Shown piece after piece: positions 32,644 to 41,440 of a stretch of 64,000 nucleotides of DNA. Positions within the stretch are counted from its first letter, which is position 1. Every line of letters starts with the position of its first letter. The stretch is from NCBI RefSeq assembly GCF_011090165.1, contig NZ_JAADJT010000009.1, positions 62,001 through 126,000 of the forward strand. The letters run 5' to 3'. Below the pieces are notes generated by a model. The model was not told the origin of the DNA. It saw only the letters and a list, made by a program, of their open reading frames with translations, and made no database searches. This stretch comes from Duganella aceris (GTDB taxonomy: Bacteria; Pseudomonadota; Gammaproteobacteria; Burkholderiales; Burkholderiaceae_D). The position numbers and the translations under genes were made by a program.

Positions 32644-32745
32644 GCGTCATATTTACAACAAGAAGTTTTTATATAACAAACACCTGACGTCGCGATATAA
32701 TTGTTTGCTCGGCAATATTCTTGAATCGCTCCACCGAAGGAAGTC

Positions 32746-34131
32746 ATGCACGCAGACTCGGGCTCGTCAGTCGCCACCGTCGAAACCACTCTCCCCGCCG
32801 AGGCGCGCGCACCGCGCAGCCTCGATGAGACCGGCCTGCCTTTTTTGTTCCTGGTGGAGCTGGTGGCCAAAGTGCTGTTCCAGCGCGGCCAGGTCAGGTT
32901 GCCGGAACTGGCGACCCACCTGAAGCTGAGCATCAGCGTGATCACGCCGCTGGTCACCCACCTGCGCAATGAAAAGCTGTGCGAAGTCACGCGCAGCGGC
33001 CACAGTGGCACCGACGCCGACCTCACCTATCACCTCACCGACGCCGGCGCCCAGCGGGCCATCGCCTGCCTGAGCCGCAACTCCTACGCCGGCCCGGCGC
33101 CGGTGACGCTGGCGGCCTACGTGGCGCAGGTCGACGCGCAGAGCGTGCGCAATCTGCATGTCACGCGCGACCACGTACGGGCCGCCTACCACGACGTGGT
33201 GGCCAGCCCGGGCGTGCTGGACCAGATGGGCGCGGCGATGAACTCCGGCCGCGCCGTGTTCATCTACGGCCAGGCCGGCAGCGGCAAGACCTTCCTGGCC
33301 GAACGGCTGTGCGGCCTGCTGCATGGCGCCATCGCGGTGCCGTATGCGATCATGATCGACGGCGAAGTGGTGCCCTTCTACGATCCGGTGCAACATCGCC
33401 CGGCCGCCGGCGCCGACCCGACCGACACCGGCGACAGCCTGCGGGCGCTCGACGCGCGCTGGGTGCGCGGCCTGCAGCGCCCCACCGCGCTGACCGGCGG
33501 CGAGCTGACGCTGGAGATGCTGGACCTGCGCTTCGACGCCAACACCCGGCTGTATCAGGCGCCTCCCCATTTGAAAGCCAACAACGGCATCTTCATCATC
33601 GACGACCTGGGAAGGCAGCGCTGTTCGCCGCTGGAATTGATGAACCGCTGGATTGTGCCGATGGACCGTGGCGTGGATTATCTTTCGTTGCACACAGGCC
33701 TCGTTTTTCAGGTTCCTTTCGATGTGGTCGTGGTATTCTCGTCGAACTTCTTGCCTGAGAGATTGTCCGATGGCGCCTTCCTGCGCCGGCTTGGTTACAA
33801 GATCGAAGTCCCGCCCCAAACCCAGGCGGAATATGAACTGCTGTTCCGCCAGGCCTGCGCGCAATACGGCATGGCGTTCGACGCCGCCGCCTTCGCCTAC
33901 TTGCTGAGCGAACACCACGCCAAGGAAGACACGCCGATGCTGGCCTGCTACCCGCGCGACCTGGTGCGCCAGGTGCGCGACCTGGCGCGCTACGAAAGCG
34001 CGCCGGCGCAATTGGACCGGCGCTCCATCGATTGGGCGTGGAACAATTATTTCGCCGGCGCCGGCGCCCGCCGCGTCGCCGACCAGCAAAAAAAAGAACG
34101 CGAACGCCGCGACCACACAACACCGGGATAA
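32746..34131 (+). CDS. Winged-helix/AAA-type ATPase of the Tad locus
   Basis: A 461-residue cytoplasmic protein. Residues ~28-105 resemble a winged helix (LPELATHLKLSISVITPLVT; LTYHLTDAGAQRA), and residues ~165-400 an AAA-type ATPase with Walker A GQAGSGKT (~175), Walker B IFIIDDLG (~283) and a sensor-like serine/asparagine strand VVVFSSN. The C-terminal ~30 residues are very basic. It is not a named core Tad component, yet it is embedded in the operon between cpaA and cpaB. A TATAAT at 32696-32701 in the 102-base gap before it may be its own -10. It may couple ATP use to transcription or assembly control. Confidence 0.75.
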   Translation: MHADSGSSVATVETTLPAEARAPRSLDETGLPFLFLVELVAKVLFQRGQVRLPELATHLKLSISVITPLVTHLRNEKLCEVTRSGHSGTDADLTYHLTDAGAQRAIACLSRNSYAGPAPVTLAAYVAQVDAQSVRNLHVTRDHVRAAYHDVVASPGVLDQMGAAMNSGRAVFIYGQAGSGKTFLAERLCGLLHGAIAVPYAIMIDGEVVPFYDPVQHRPAAGADPTDTGDSLRALDARWVRGLQRPTALTGGELTLEMLDLRFDANTRLYQAPPHLKANNGIFIIDDLGRQRCSPLELMNRWIVPMDRGVDYLSLHTGLVFQVPFDVVVVFSSNFLPERLSDGAFLRRLGYKIEVPPQTQAEYELLFRQACAQYGMAFDAAAFAYLLSEHHAKEDTPMLACYPRDLVRQVRDLARYESAPAQLDRRSIDWAWNNYFAGAGARRVADQQKKERERRDHTTPG

Positions 34132-34146
34132 CCGAGAAAGCAGAGC

Positions 34147-35004
34147 ATGAGAAATACGCGGGCCTTGACGATGATAGGAGTGGCGCTGGTGATGGCGCTG
34201 GCGGCGGTGGTGCTGGCCGCGCAATGGATAGCGGGCCAATCGGCCAGCAACAGCAACAAGGTGGCGGTGGCGCTGCTCGATATCAGCATGGGCGCGCGCA
34301 TCACGCCGGAACTGGTGCACATGGTCGACTGGCCGGTCAACTCGATGCCGCCCGGCGCCGTGCTGGATCTGAAAGCGCTGGACGGCCGCATCACCCGCAG
34401 CAACATCCAGCGCGGCGAGCCGCTGATGGAAAGCAAACTGGCGCCCGCCGGCACCACCGGCGGCCTGTCGGCCGTGGTCTCGGCCGGCAAGCGGGCGATG
34501 ACGGTCCGCGTCAACGACGTGGTCGGCGTGGCCGGCTTCGCGCTGCCGGGCAACTTCGTCGACATCCTGGTCAACACCCAGAACGATTTTCATGGCGACA
34601 CTGCGCCGCGCGAACAGGCGATCTCGAAGATCGTGCTGGAGCGCATCCTGGTGCTGGCCATCGCCCAGGAATCCAACCGCGACGACACCAAGCCGAAAGT
34701 GGTCAACGCCGTGACGCTGGAACTGACGCCGGAGCAGGTCGAGAAGCTGGACCTGGCGCGCAGCGTCGGCACCTTGTCGCTGGTGCTGCGCAACCAGATC
34801 GACCCGCAATCGGCCAACACCGAGGGCGCCACCAAGAGCAGCCTGCTGGACGACGGCAAGCCGCGTCCGGCCGCCGCGCCGATGCCCGCGCCGGCTGTGG
34901 CCGCCGCTCCGGCCGCGCCGCGTCCGCGTCCGGCGCCGCGCGCGCCCGAGGGCGACAAGGTTGAAGTGATCAAAGGCCTGGAGCGCAGCTCCCAGCAGTT
35001 TTAA
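34147..35004 (+). CDS. cpaB: Tad pilus assembly protein CpaB/RcpC
   Basis: A 285-residue protein with one N-terminal membrane helix (MIGVALVMALAAVVLAAQWI) and a SAF-like domain (VALLDISMGARITPELVHMV; NIQRGEPLMESKL), as in CpaB/RcpC. It ends in a Pro/Ala-rich tail. CpaB acts in the periplasm beside the secretin. It lies 15 bases behind the ATPase and 33 bases before cpaC. Confidence 0.93.
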   Translation: MRNTRALTMIGVALVMALAAVVLAAQWIAGQSASNSNKVAVALLDISMGARITPELVHMVDWPVNSMPPGAVLDLKALDGRITRSNIQRGEPLMESKLAPAGTTGGLSAVVSAGKRAMTVRVNDVVGVAGFALPGNFVDILVNTQNDFHGDTAPREQAISKIVLERILVLAIAQESNRDDTKPKVVNAVTLELTPEQVEKLDLARSVGTLSLVLRNQIDPQSANTEGATKSSLLDDGKPRPAAAPMPAPAVAAAPAAPRPRPAPRAPEGDKVEVIKGLERSSQQF

Positions 35005-35037
35005 TCCTATCCACGGATAACCAGAGAGACCGACTTG

Positions 35038-36591
35038 ATGACAGTATTTTCCCGCGCGGCCACGCCGGCGCCCTTCCGACTGACCTCGCTGACGGCGGCC
35101 TGTGGCGCCGCACTGCTGGCCCTGGCCGCCGCGCAGGCGCAAGCCGCCGCCAAGAACCCGCCGCCGGCGCCGGCCATCGCCGCCACCAGCGTCGCCGGCA
35201 GCGCCGGCCGGGTCGAACTGGCGGCGCAGATCAATCTGTCCGAAGGCAAGTCGACGCTGATGCACCTGCCTTACCCGGCCGCGCGGCTGGCGGTCGGCGA
35301 CGCCAAGGTGGCCGACGTCATCCTGATCAATCCCAGCGAGGTGTACATGCTGGGCAAGTCCACCGGGTCGACCAATCTGATCCTGTGGAACAAGGCGAAT
35401 CAAGCCACCATCATCGACATCGTGGTCGGCCTCGACACCGTCGCGCTGCGCCAGCAGTTCGACCAGCTGTTCCCCGATGAGAAAGATATTCGCGTCACCG
35501 TCTCCGGCAACGCGCTGATCCTGTCCGGCACCGTCACCGACTCGGTGCGGGCGGCGCAGATCGTCTCGGTGGCCGGCGCCTACCTGCAGCGCAACGGCCG
35601 CAATGGTGGCGCGCAGCCGGCGGGCGCGGCGCCGGCCGCGGCCGCCCCGGCGGACAACGCGGCGGCGGCGGCGGCGCCGTTGTCCGCCGGACAAGGCACC
35701 GGCGGTCGCATCATCAACATGCTGGCCGTTGCCGCGCCACAGCAGGTGATGCTGGAAGTGAAGATCGCGGAAGTCTCCAAGACGCTGGTCGACCAGCTAG
35801 GCGCCTCGGTCGGCGTCGCCGGCGCGCGCGGCAGCTGGACCTACACCATGCTGTCCAATCTGCTGAGCGGCAACCCCAACAAGCTCGACGCCTTCAACAA
35901 GAACGGCAACTTCCTCACCCTCGACGCGCAGAAGAACGACGGCCTGGTCAAGGTGCTGGCCGAACCGACCGTGATGGCCATCAGCGGCCAGGAAGCCAGC
36001 TTCCTGGCCGGCGGCAAGATCTTCATCCCGGTGGCGCAAACCAGCGGCTCCGGCACCCCCAGCATCACGCTGGAGGAAAAGGAATTCGGCATCGCCGTCA
36101 AGTTCACTCCGACCGTGCTCGAAGGCGGCCGCATCAACCTGCGCGTGGCGCCGGAAGTATCCGAGCTGAACCGGGAGGGCGTCGGCATCAGCACCAACGG
36201 CAGCAGCACCGCCATCCTGCCCTCGTTCACCACCCGCCGCGCCAGCACCACGGTGCAGCTGTTCGACGGCCAGAGCTTCGCCATCGGCGGCCTGATCAAG
36301 AATAACGTGACCACCAGCATCAAGGCTTTCCCCGGCCTGGGCGAGATCCCGGTGCTGGGCGCGCTGTTCCGCAGCAGCGACTTCCAGAGCGATCGCACCG
36401 AGCTGGTGTTCATCGTCACGCCGCATCTGGCGCGGCCGCTGCCGCCGAACCACAAGCTGCCGACCGATACCTATAGCGAGCCGAATCGTTTCGACTTCTT
36501 CCTGCGCGGCAAACTGGAGGGTAACGCTCCTTCGGTGCCGCCGGCGCCCGCCGCCACCGCCCCGGCCGCCGCCGGCTTCGACGTCAAATAG
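35038..36591 (+). CDS. cpaC: Tad secretin CpaC/RcpA
   Basis: A 517-residue outer-membrane secretin with a signal peptide. The BON/pilus-N region shows LAVGDAKVADVILINPSEVY and IRVTVSGNALILSGTV; the secretin core shows VLAEPTVMAISGQEASFLAG and VKFTPTVLEGGRINLRVAPE. The end region reads LGEIPVLGALFRSSDFQS. An Ala/Pro-rich linker of ~30 residues precedes the core. ATG 35038 is used (a TTG just before it is unlikely). It forms the pilus exit pore. Confidence 0.95.
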   Translation: MTVFSRAATPAPFRLTSLTAACGAALLALAAAQAQAAAKNPPPAPAIAATSVAGSAGRVELAAQINLSEGKSTLMHLPYPAARLAVGDAKVADVILINPSEVYMLGKSTGSTNLILWNKANQATIIDIVVGLDTVALRQQFDQLFPDEKDIRVTVSGNALILSGTVTDSVRAAQIVSVAGAYLQRNGRNGGAQPAGAAPAAAAPADNAAAAAAPLSAGQGTGGRIINMLAVAAPQQVMLEVKIAEVSKTLVDQLGASVGVAGARGSWTYTMLSNLLSGNPNKLDAFNKNGNFLTLDAQKNDGLVKVLAEPTVMAISGQEASFLAGGKIFIPVAQTSGSGTPSITLEEKEFGIAVKFTPTVLEGGRINLRVAPEVSELNREGVGISTNGSSTAILPSFTTRRASTTVQLFDGQSFAIGGLIKNNVTTSIKAFPGLGEIPVLGALFRSSDFQSDRTELVFIVTPHLARPLPPNHKLPTDTYSEPNRFDFFLRGKLEGNAPSVPPAPAATAPAAAGFDVK

Positions 36592-36599
36592 GAGTGCGC

Positions 36600-36896
36600 A
36601 TGACACCAGCATCCCCCGCCATGCCATATTCCGTCGCGCGCCTGCTCATGCTGTGCGCGTCGGCCGCCGCCCTGAGCGCCTGTTCGGTGGCGCCGCGCGT
36701 CGAGCGCGACTTCGGCAACAGCCTGCGCCTGGCGCAGGCGCAGCAGACGCTGTACCCGGAGGCGCGGCGGAACCTGTCGCCGGTCAACGGGCTCGACGCG
36801 CAGGCGGCCAAGAGCGCCTACGACAATTACCAGAAATCCTACGCCGAGCCGGACAAGCAAGGCAACGGTTTCACCATCGGCGTCGGCGCCAAGTAA
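36600..36896 (+). CDS. Small Tad-locus lipoprotein (CpaD position)
   Basis: A 98-residue protein with lipobox LSAC (near residue 27) after a hydrophobic signal. The mature part is short, helical and Gln/Ala-rich (LRLAQAQQTLYPEARRN). It occupies the place where many Tad loci have cpaD or rcpB but is much smaller. ATG 36600 is chosen because AGGAG (36590-36594) stands 5 bases before it. A pilotin-like aid to the secretin is plausible. Confidence 0.75.
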   Translation: MTPASPAMPYSVARLLMLCASAAALSACSVAPRVERDFGNSLRLAQAQQTLYPEARRNLSPVNGLDAQAAKSAYDNYQKSYAEPDKQGNGFTIGVGAK

Positions 36897-36939
36897 GCCG
36901 CGCCGGTCCGCCCCCACTTGATAGTGAGCAGGAATCAAA

Positions 36940-38112
36940 TTGAAGATAGCCGTTATTTCCCGCGATGAACGACACTTGGCCGATGTGATGCGGTTGCTGC
37001 GCGCACGCGCGCCGTCCGACGAAATCGACCACCTGGTCGGCGGCGTCGCGCGCACCGCGACCCTGGCCGACGAACAGTTGCCCGACGTGCTGATCATCGA
37101 CCGTCCAACGGCCGAGGACGGCGACCTGGAACAGCTGGAGCGCTTTTCGTCCCAGCATCCGCGCATCGCCTGCGTCGCGCTGAGCACCGAACGCGATCCG
37201 GAATTCCTGATGCAGGCGATGCGCGCCGGCGTGCGCGAGGTATTACCGTCGCCGGCCACCAGCGCCACGCTGTATCCGGCCATCGAGCGCATCAGCGAGA
37301 AGCTGGAGCGGCGCGCCCAGACCAACGGCCAAGTGCTGGCTTTCATCTCCTGCAAGGGCGGCAGCGGCGCCACTTTCCTCGCCACCAACCTCGGTTACGC
37401 GCTGGCCGCCAATGGCAGAAAAAAGGTGGCGCTGATCGACATGAACCTGCAGTTCGGCGACGCCTCGCTGTTCGTCTCCGATCAGAAGCCGCTGGCCACG
37501 CTGAGCGACGTGGCGCAGCAGATCCACCGGCTCGACCCGTCGTTCCTGGCGTCGAGCATGCTGAGCATCACGCCCAACTACGGCGTGCTGGCCGCGCCGT
37601 CCGACCCGGCGCACGCCAACGACGTCAAGCCCGACCATATCGACGCCATCCTCAAGCTGGCGCGGCGCCAATACGACTTCGTGCTGCTCGACGTCGGCCG
37701 CAGCCTGGACGCGGTCAGCATCCGCGCGCTCGACCACGCCGACCACATCTATCCGATCCTGCAGACCACGCTGCCGTACATCCGCGACAGCAAACGCCTG
37801 CTCAACGTGTTCCGCTCGCTGGAATACGGCAAGGACAAGATCCACCTGATCGTCAACCGCCACGACAAGGGCGGCGAGATCCGCCTGAAGGACTTGGAGG
37901 GCGCGTTCGACGCCGACGTGTCGATCACCATTCCCAACCACTACGATGCGGCCGCCGCTTCGGTCAACCAGGGCGTGCCGGTGATCCAGCTGTCGCCGGC
38001 CAGTCCGCTGAGCCTGGCGCTGGTCGAGCTGGCGGCCAAGCTCAGCGGCGAGACGACGGTCGCATCGAATAGCGGTGGCTGGCTCTCCAAGCTGCTGCCG
38101 CGCAAGAGTTGA
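36940..38112 (+). CDS. cpaE: CpaE/TadZ localisation ATPase
   Basis: A 390-residue protein: a degenerate receiver-like N-terminal domain (residues 1-125) and a ParA/MinD-type ATPase domain (~130-370). The deviant Walker motif reads CKGGSGAT: the signature lysine of KGG remains but the usual P-loop lysine is alanine, as in atypical TadZ proteins. IDMNLQFGDASLF and VLLDVGRSLDAVS follow. The start is TTG 36940 with AGGA 6 bases before it. It places the Tad machine at the cell pole. Confidence 0.9.
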   Translation: MKIAVISRDERHLADVMRLLRARAPSDEIDHLVGGVARTATLADEQLPDVLIIDRPTAEDGDLEQLERFSSQHPRIACVALSTERDPEFLMQAMRAGVREVLPSPATSATLYPAIERISEKLERRAQTNGQVLAFISCKGGSGATFLATNLGYALAANGRKKVALIDMNLQFGDASLFVSDQKPLATLSDVAQQIHRLDPSFLASSMLSITPNYGVLAAPSDPAHANDVKPDHIDAILKLARRQYDFVLLDVGRSLDAVSIRALDHADHIYPILQTTLPYIRDSKRLLNVFRSLEYGKDKIHLIVNRHDKGGEIRLKDLEGAFDADVSITIPNHYDAAAASVNQGVPVIQLSPASPLSLALVELAAKLSGETTVASNSGGWLSKLLPRKS

Positions 38113-38159
38113 ACGGCAGCCGCCGCAAGCAGCAGCAACAGTAAGCAAGGAAAACCTCC

Positions 38160-39509
38160 ATGAACATCAACGTTTCATTGCGTGAACGGCTCGAAAGCGG
38201 CGAAGCGCGCGGCTCGGGCCAGCGGGCGCCCGGCATCGACAACCGCGCCTATCAGAAGCTCAAGACGCGGCTGCACGCCGCGCTGCTCGATCGGGTCGAT
38301 CTGGAGAGCATGCAGCGCCTGACCCAGGACCAGATCCGCACCGAGCTGCGCAACCTGGTCGAGAAGCTGCTGGAGGAAGACGCGGTGGTCATCAACGACG
38401 CCGAACGCAAGACGTTGACGCGCGACATCCAGAACGAGATGCTCGGCTTCGGTCCGCTCGAACCGCTGCTGGAGGACCCGACCGTCTCCGACATCCTGGT
38501 CAACACCTACAAGCAGATCTACGTCGAGCGGCGCGGCAAGCTGGAGCTGACCGACGTCACCTTCAGCGACGACGCCCACCTGATGAAGATCATCGACAAG
38601 ATCGTGTCGCGGGTCGGCCGCCGCATCGACGAGTCCAGCCCGATGGTCGACGCCCGGTTGCCGGACGGCTCGCGGGTCAACGCCATCATCCCGCCGCTGG
38701 CGATCGACGGCCCGATCATGTCGATCCGGCGCTTTTCCGCCGATCCGCTGCGGCTGGCCGACCTGGTCGCCTACGGCAGCATGACGGCCGATATGGCCGA
38801 GGTGCTGCAAGGCCTGGGCAAGGCCAAGGTCAACATCCTGATCTCGGGCGGCACCGGCTCCGGCAAGACCACCATGCTGAACGTGATCTCCGGCTTCATC
38901 GGCCGCACCGAGCGCATCGTCACGGTGGAAGACGCAGCCGAGCTGCAGCTGCAGCAGCCACACGTGGTGCGGCTGGAAACCCGCCCCGCCAACATCGAGG
39001 GTAAAGGCGAAGTGTCGCAGCGGGCGCTGGTGCGCAACGCGCTGCGGATGCGCCCCGACCGCATCATCCTGGGCGAGGTGCGCGGCGCCGAGGCGCTCGA
39101 CATGCTGGGCGCGATGAACACCGGCCACGAAGGCTCGATGGCCACCATCCACGCCAACACCCCGCGCGACGCGCTGACCCGGCTGGAGAACATGATCAGC
39201 ATGGCGGCCGCCAACCTGCCGACCAAGGCCATGCGCCAGCAGATCAGTTCGGCCGTCGGCGTGGTAGTGCAGGTGTCGCGCCTGACCGACGGCAAGCGCA
39301 AGGTGATGTCGATCCAGGAAGTGACCGGCATGGAAGGCGAAATGATCACCATGCAGGAGATCTTCAGCTTCAAGCAGACCGGCCTCGGCGACGATGGCAC
39401 CGTGCAGGGACACCACACCTCCAGCGGCGTGCGGCCGCGCTTTGTCGAGCGCTTGCGTAATTTCGGCATTACCGTCGGCGCCAATGTGTTTGAACCCGTG
39501 ACGAGGTAG
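38160..39509 (+). CDS. cpaF: Tad secretion ATPase CpaF/TadA
   Basis: A 449-residue type II/IV secretion ATPase. It has an N-terminal helical domain (GFGPLEPLLEDPTVSDILVN), Walker A GGTGSGKTT near residue 230, the Asp box (VTVEDAAELQLQQPHVVRLE), Walker B ILGEVRGAEA and the His box TGHEGSMATIHANT. It powers pilin polymerisation and retraction from the cytoplasmic face. It is followed by tadB after 6 bases. Confidence 0.96.
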   Translation: MNINVSLRERLESGEARGSGQRAPGIDNRAYQKLKTRLHAALLDRVDLESMQRLTQDQIRTELRNLVEKLLEEDAVVINDAERKTLTRDIQNEMLGFGPLEPLLEDPTVSDILVNTYKQIYVERRGKLELTDVTFSDDAHLMKIIDKIVSRVGRRIDESSPMVDARLPDGSRVNAIIPPLAIDGPIMSIRRFSADPLRLADLVAYGSMTADMAEVLQGLGKAKVNILISGGTGSGKTTMLNVISGFIGRTERIVTVEDAAELQLQQPHVVRLETRPANIEGKGEVSQRALVRNALRMRPDRIILGEVRGAEALDMLGAMNTGHEGSMATIHANTPRDALTRLENMISMAAANLPTKAMRQQISSAVGVVVQVSRLTDGKRKVMSIQEVTGMEGEMITMQEIFSFKQTGLGDDGTVQGHHTSSGVRPRFVERLRNFGITVGANVFEPVTR

Positions 39510-39515
39510 GTCGCC

Positions 39516-40490
39516 ATGAACATCCGTCTGATTCTGCTCGCCCTACTGCTGTTCTGCGCCGTCCTGCTGCTGGTGTGGGGCATCTACACCGGTTGGAACA
39601 ATAGTCGCGGCCCGGAAGCCGAGCGGGTGGCGCGGCGCCTGCGCAACGCGCTCGGCGACAGCGGCAGCGAGCTGGCGGTGTCGATCACCAAGGAGCGCGT
39701 GCTGAGCCGCGACGCCGGCCTGCAGCGTCTGTTGTTGGCCATTCCCGGCATCATGCGGCTGGACCGGCTGCTGCTGCAGGCTGGCCGCAGCATGAGCACC
39801 GCCCAGCTGTGCGCGCTGATGCTGGGTTGCGGCCTGGTGGCGCTAATACTGTTTTCCATGTTGCACCTGCCATGGTCGGCGCGGTTGGTGTTGGCGGCGC
39901 TGGGCACCACCCTGCCCCTGCTGGAGGCGATGCGCGCGCGCCGGAAGCGCATTTTGCGCATCGAACTGCTGTTGCCCGATGCGCTCGACATGATGAGCCG
40001 CGCCATGCGCGCCGGCCATGCCTTCCCCACAGCGCTGAAGATGGTGGGCGACGAGATTCCCGATCCGCTGGGCGTCGAATTCCGCACCGTGTTCGACGAG
40101 GTCAACTTCGGCGTCTCCATGCCGGACGCGCTGATGAACCTGGCCGTCCGCGTACCCAGCACCGACCTGCGCTACTTCGTCATCGCGGTGCTGATCCAGC
40201 GCGAAACCGGCGGCAACCTGACCGACCTGCTGACCTCGATCAGCGCCATCATCCGCGACCGCCTCAAGCTGCTCGGCCAGGTGAAGATCATGTCGGCCGA
40301 AGGGCGCATGTCGGCCTGGGTGCTCGGCGGGCTACCGTTCGTGGTGGGCGGCTTCACCATGATGACGAGCCCGGGTTCGCTGGACATCCTGTTCAACGAC
40401 CCGACCGGTCAGAAACTGCTGATCGGCTCGTTCTCGCTGATGGTCGTCGGCATGTTCGCGATCCGCCGCATCACGCATATCCAGGTCTGA
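39516..40490 (+). CDS. tadB: Tad inner-membrane platform protein TadB
   Basis: A 324-residue membrane protein of the T2SF/GspF family. One N-terminal helix, two helices near residues 95-135, the cytoplasmic T2SF domain (DALDMMSRAMRAGHAFPTAL; TDLRYFVIAVLIQRETGGN) and two C-terminal helices are visible. TadB and TadC form the platform moved by CpaF. The gene lies between cpaF and tadC in one operon. Confidence 0.94.
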   Translation: MNIRLILLALLLFCAVLLLVWGIYTGWNNSRGPEAERVARRLRNALGDSGSELAVSITKERVLSRDAGLQRLLLAIPGIMRLDRLLLQAGRSMSTAQLCALMLGCGLVALILFSMLHLPWSARLVLAALGTTLPLLEAMRARRKRILRIELLLPDALDMMSRAMRAGHAFPTALKMVGDEIPDPLGVEFRTVFDEVNFGVSMPDALMNLAVRVPSTDLRYFVIAVLIQRETGGNLTDLLTSISAIIRDRLKLLGQVKIMSAEGRMSAWVLGGLPFVVGGFTMMTSPGSLDILFNDPTGQKLLIGSFSLMVVGMFAIRRITHIQV

Positions 40491-40499
40491 GGAATTCCC

Positions 40500-41432
40500 A
40501 TGACGATCATACAAATCCTGTTCCTGGTGGTGTTGTTCATCGCCGTTTTCGGCGGCGTGGTGCTGGCCGCGCGCCTGCTGAGCGCCAATCCGGTCAAGGA
40601 CCGGCTGGAAGCGCTGCAGGAACGCAGCCAGGTCACACGCGGCAACCTGCGCTGGGTCGAATACATGGTCAACCTGGCCGCGCCGCTGGCCAAGCTGTCG
40701 GTTCCCACCGAGGGCTGGGAAAATTCGCCGGTTCGCACCCGTTTCATCAACGCCGGCTGGCGCACTCCGTCGACCCCCGGCATGTTCTATGCCGGCAAGA
40801 CGGGACTGGCGGTGCTGCTGCCGCTGATCGTGTTCCTGTACCTGAGCAGCACCGCCACCGGCGACGACGACAACCGGCTGATGTGGATGATCATGGCCGC
40901 CGGGCTGGGCTACTACCTGCCGAACATCGTGCTCAATCACGTGGTCAACAAGCGCCAGCGCGACATCTTTGAAAGTTTCCCCGACGCGCTGGACCTGATG
41001 ACGGTGTGCGTCGAGGCAGGGTTGGCGATGGACGCCGCGCTGGCCCGCGTCGCCAACGAGATCGGGCTGAAAAGCCTGGTGCTGGCCGAGGAAATGCAGC
41101 TGGTGACGCTGGAATTACGCGCCGGCAGCGCGAAGGATAAAGCGCTGCGCAATCTCGCCCTGCGCACCGGGGTCGAAGACGTCGATTCGCTGGTCACGCT
41201 GTTGATCCAGGCCGACCGCTTCGGCACCAGCATCGCCGATTCGCTGCGCATCCAGTCCGAACTGCTGCGCACCAAGCGACGCCAGCGCGCCGAAGAAAAA
41301 GCCGCGAAGATTTCGTTGAAGTTGCTATTCCCGCTGATCTTCTTCATTTTCCCCAGTTTGTTCGTGGTTCTGCTGGGACCATCGATCCTGAACTTGACCC
41401 GCAACCTGCTGCCCACGATGGTCGGCAACTAA
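40500..41432 (+). CDS. tadC: Tad inner-membrane platform protein TadC
   Basis: A 310-residue T2SF-family membrane protein, paralogue of TadB, with the domain motif FPDALDLMTVCVEAGLAMDA and VDSLVTLLIQADRFGTSIAD. It ends with a membrane hairpin (LLFPLIFFIFPSLFVVLLGP). It starts 9 bases after tadB and ends 8 bases before the TadD-like gene. Confidence 0.94.
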   Translation: MTIIQILFLVVLFIAVFGGVVLAARLLSANPVKDRLEALQERSQVTRGNLRWVEYMVNLAAPLAKLSVPTEGWENSPVRTRFINAGWRTPSTPGMFYAGKTGLAVLLPLIVFLYLSSTATGDDDNRLMWMIMAAGLGYYLPNIVLNHVVNKRQRDIFESFPDALDLMTVCVEAGLAMDAALARVANEIGLKSLVLAEEMQLVTLELRAGSAKDKALRNLALRTGVEDVDSLVTLLIQADRFGTSIADSLRIQSELLRTKRRQRAEEKAAKISLKLLFPLIFFIFPSLFVVLLGPSILNLTRNLLPTMVGN

Positions 41433-41440
41433 GGCGCTTC

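Noticed and set aside
32767..35694. Very long open frame on the minus strand (about 975 codons) across the Tad ATPase, cpaB and cpaC
   Set aside because: It is antisense to three well-supported genes, has His/Arg/Gln-rich composition typical of GC-rich shadow frames and no domain or ribosome site.
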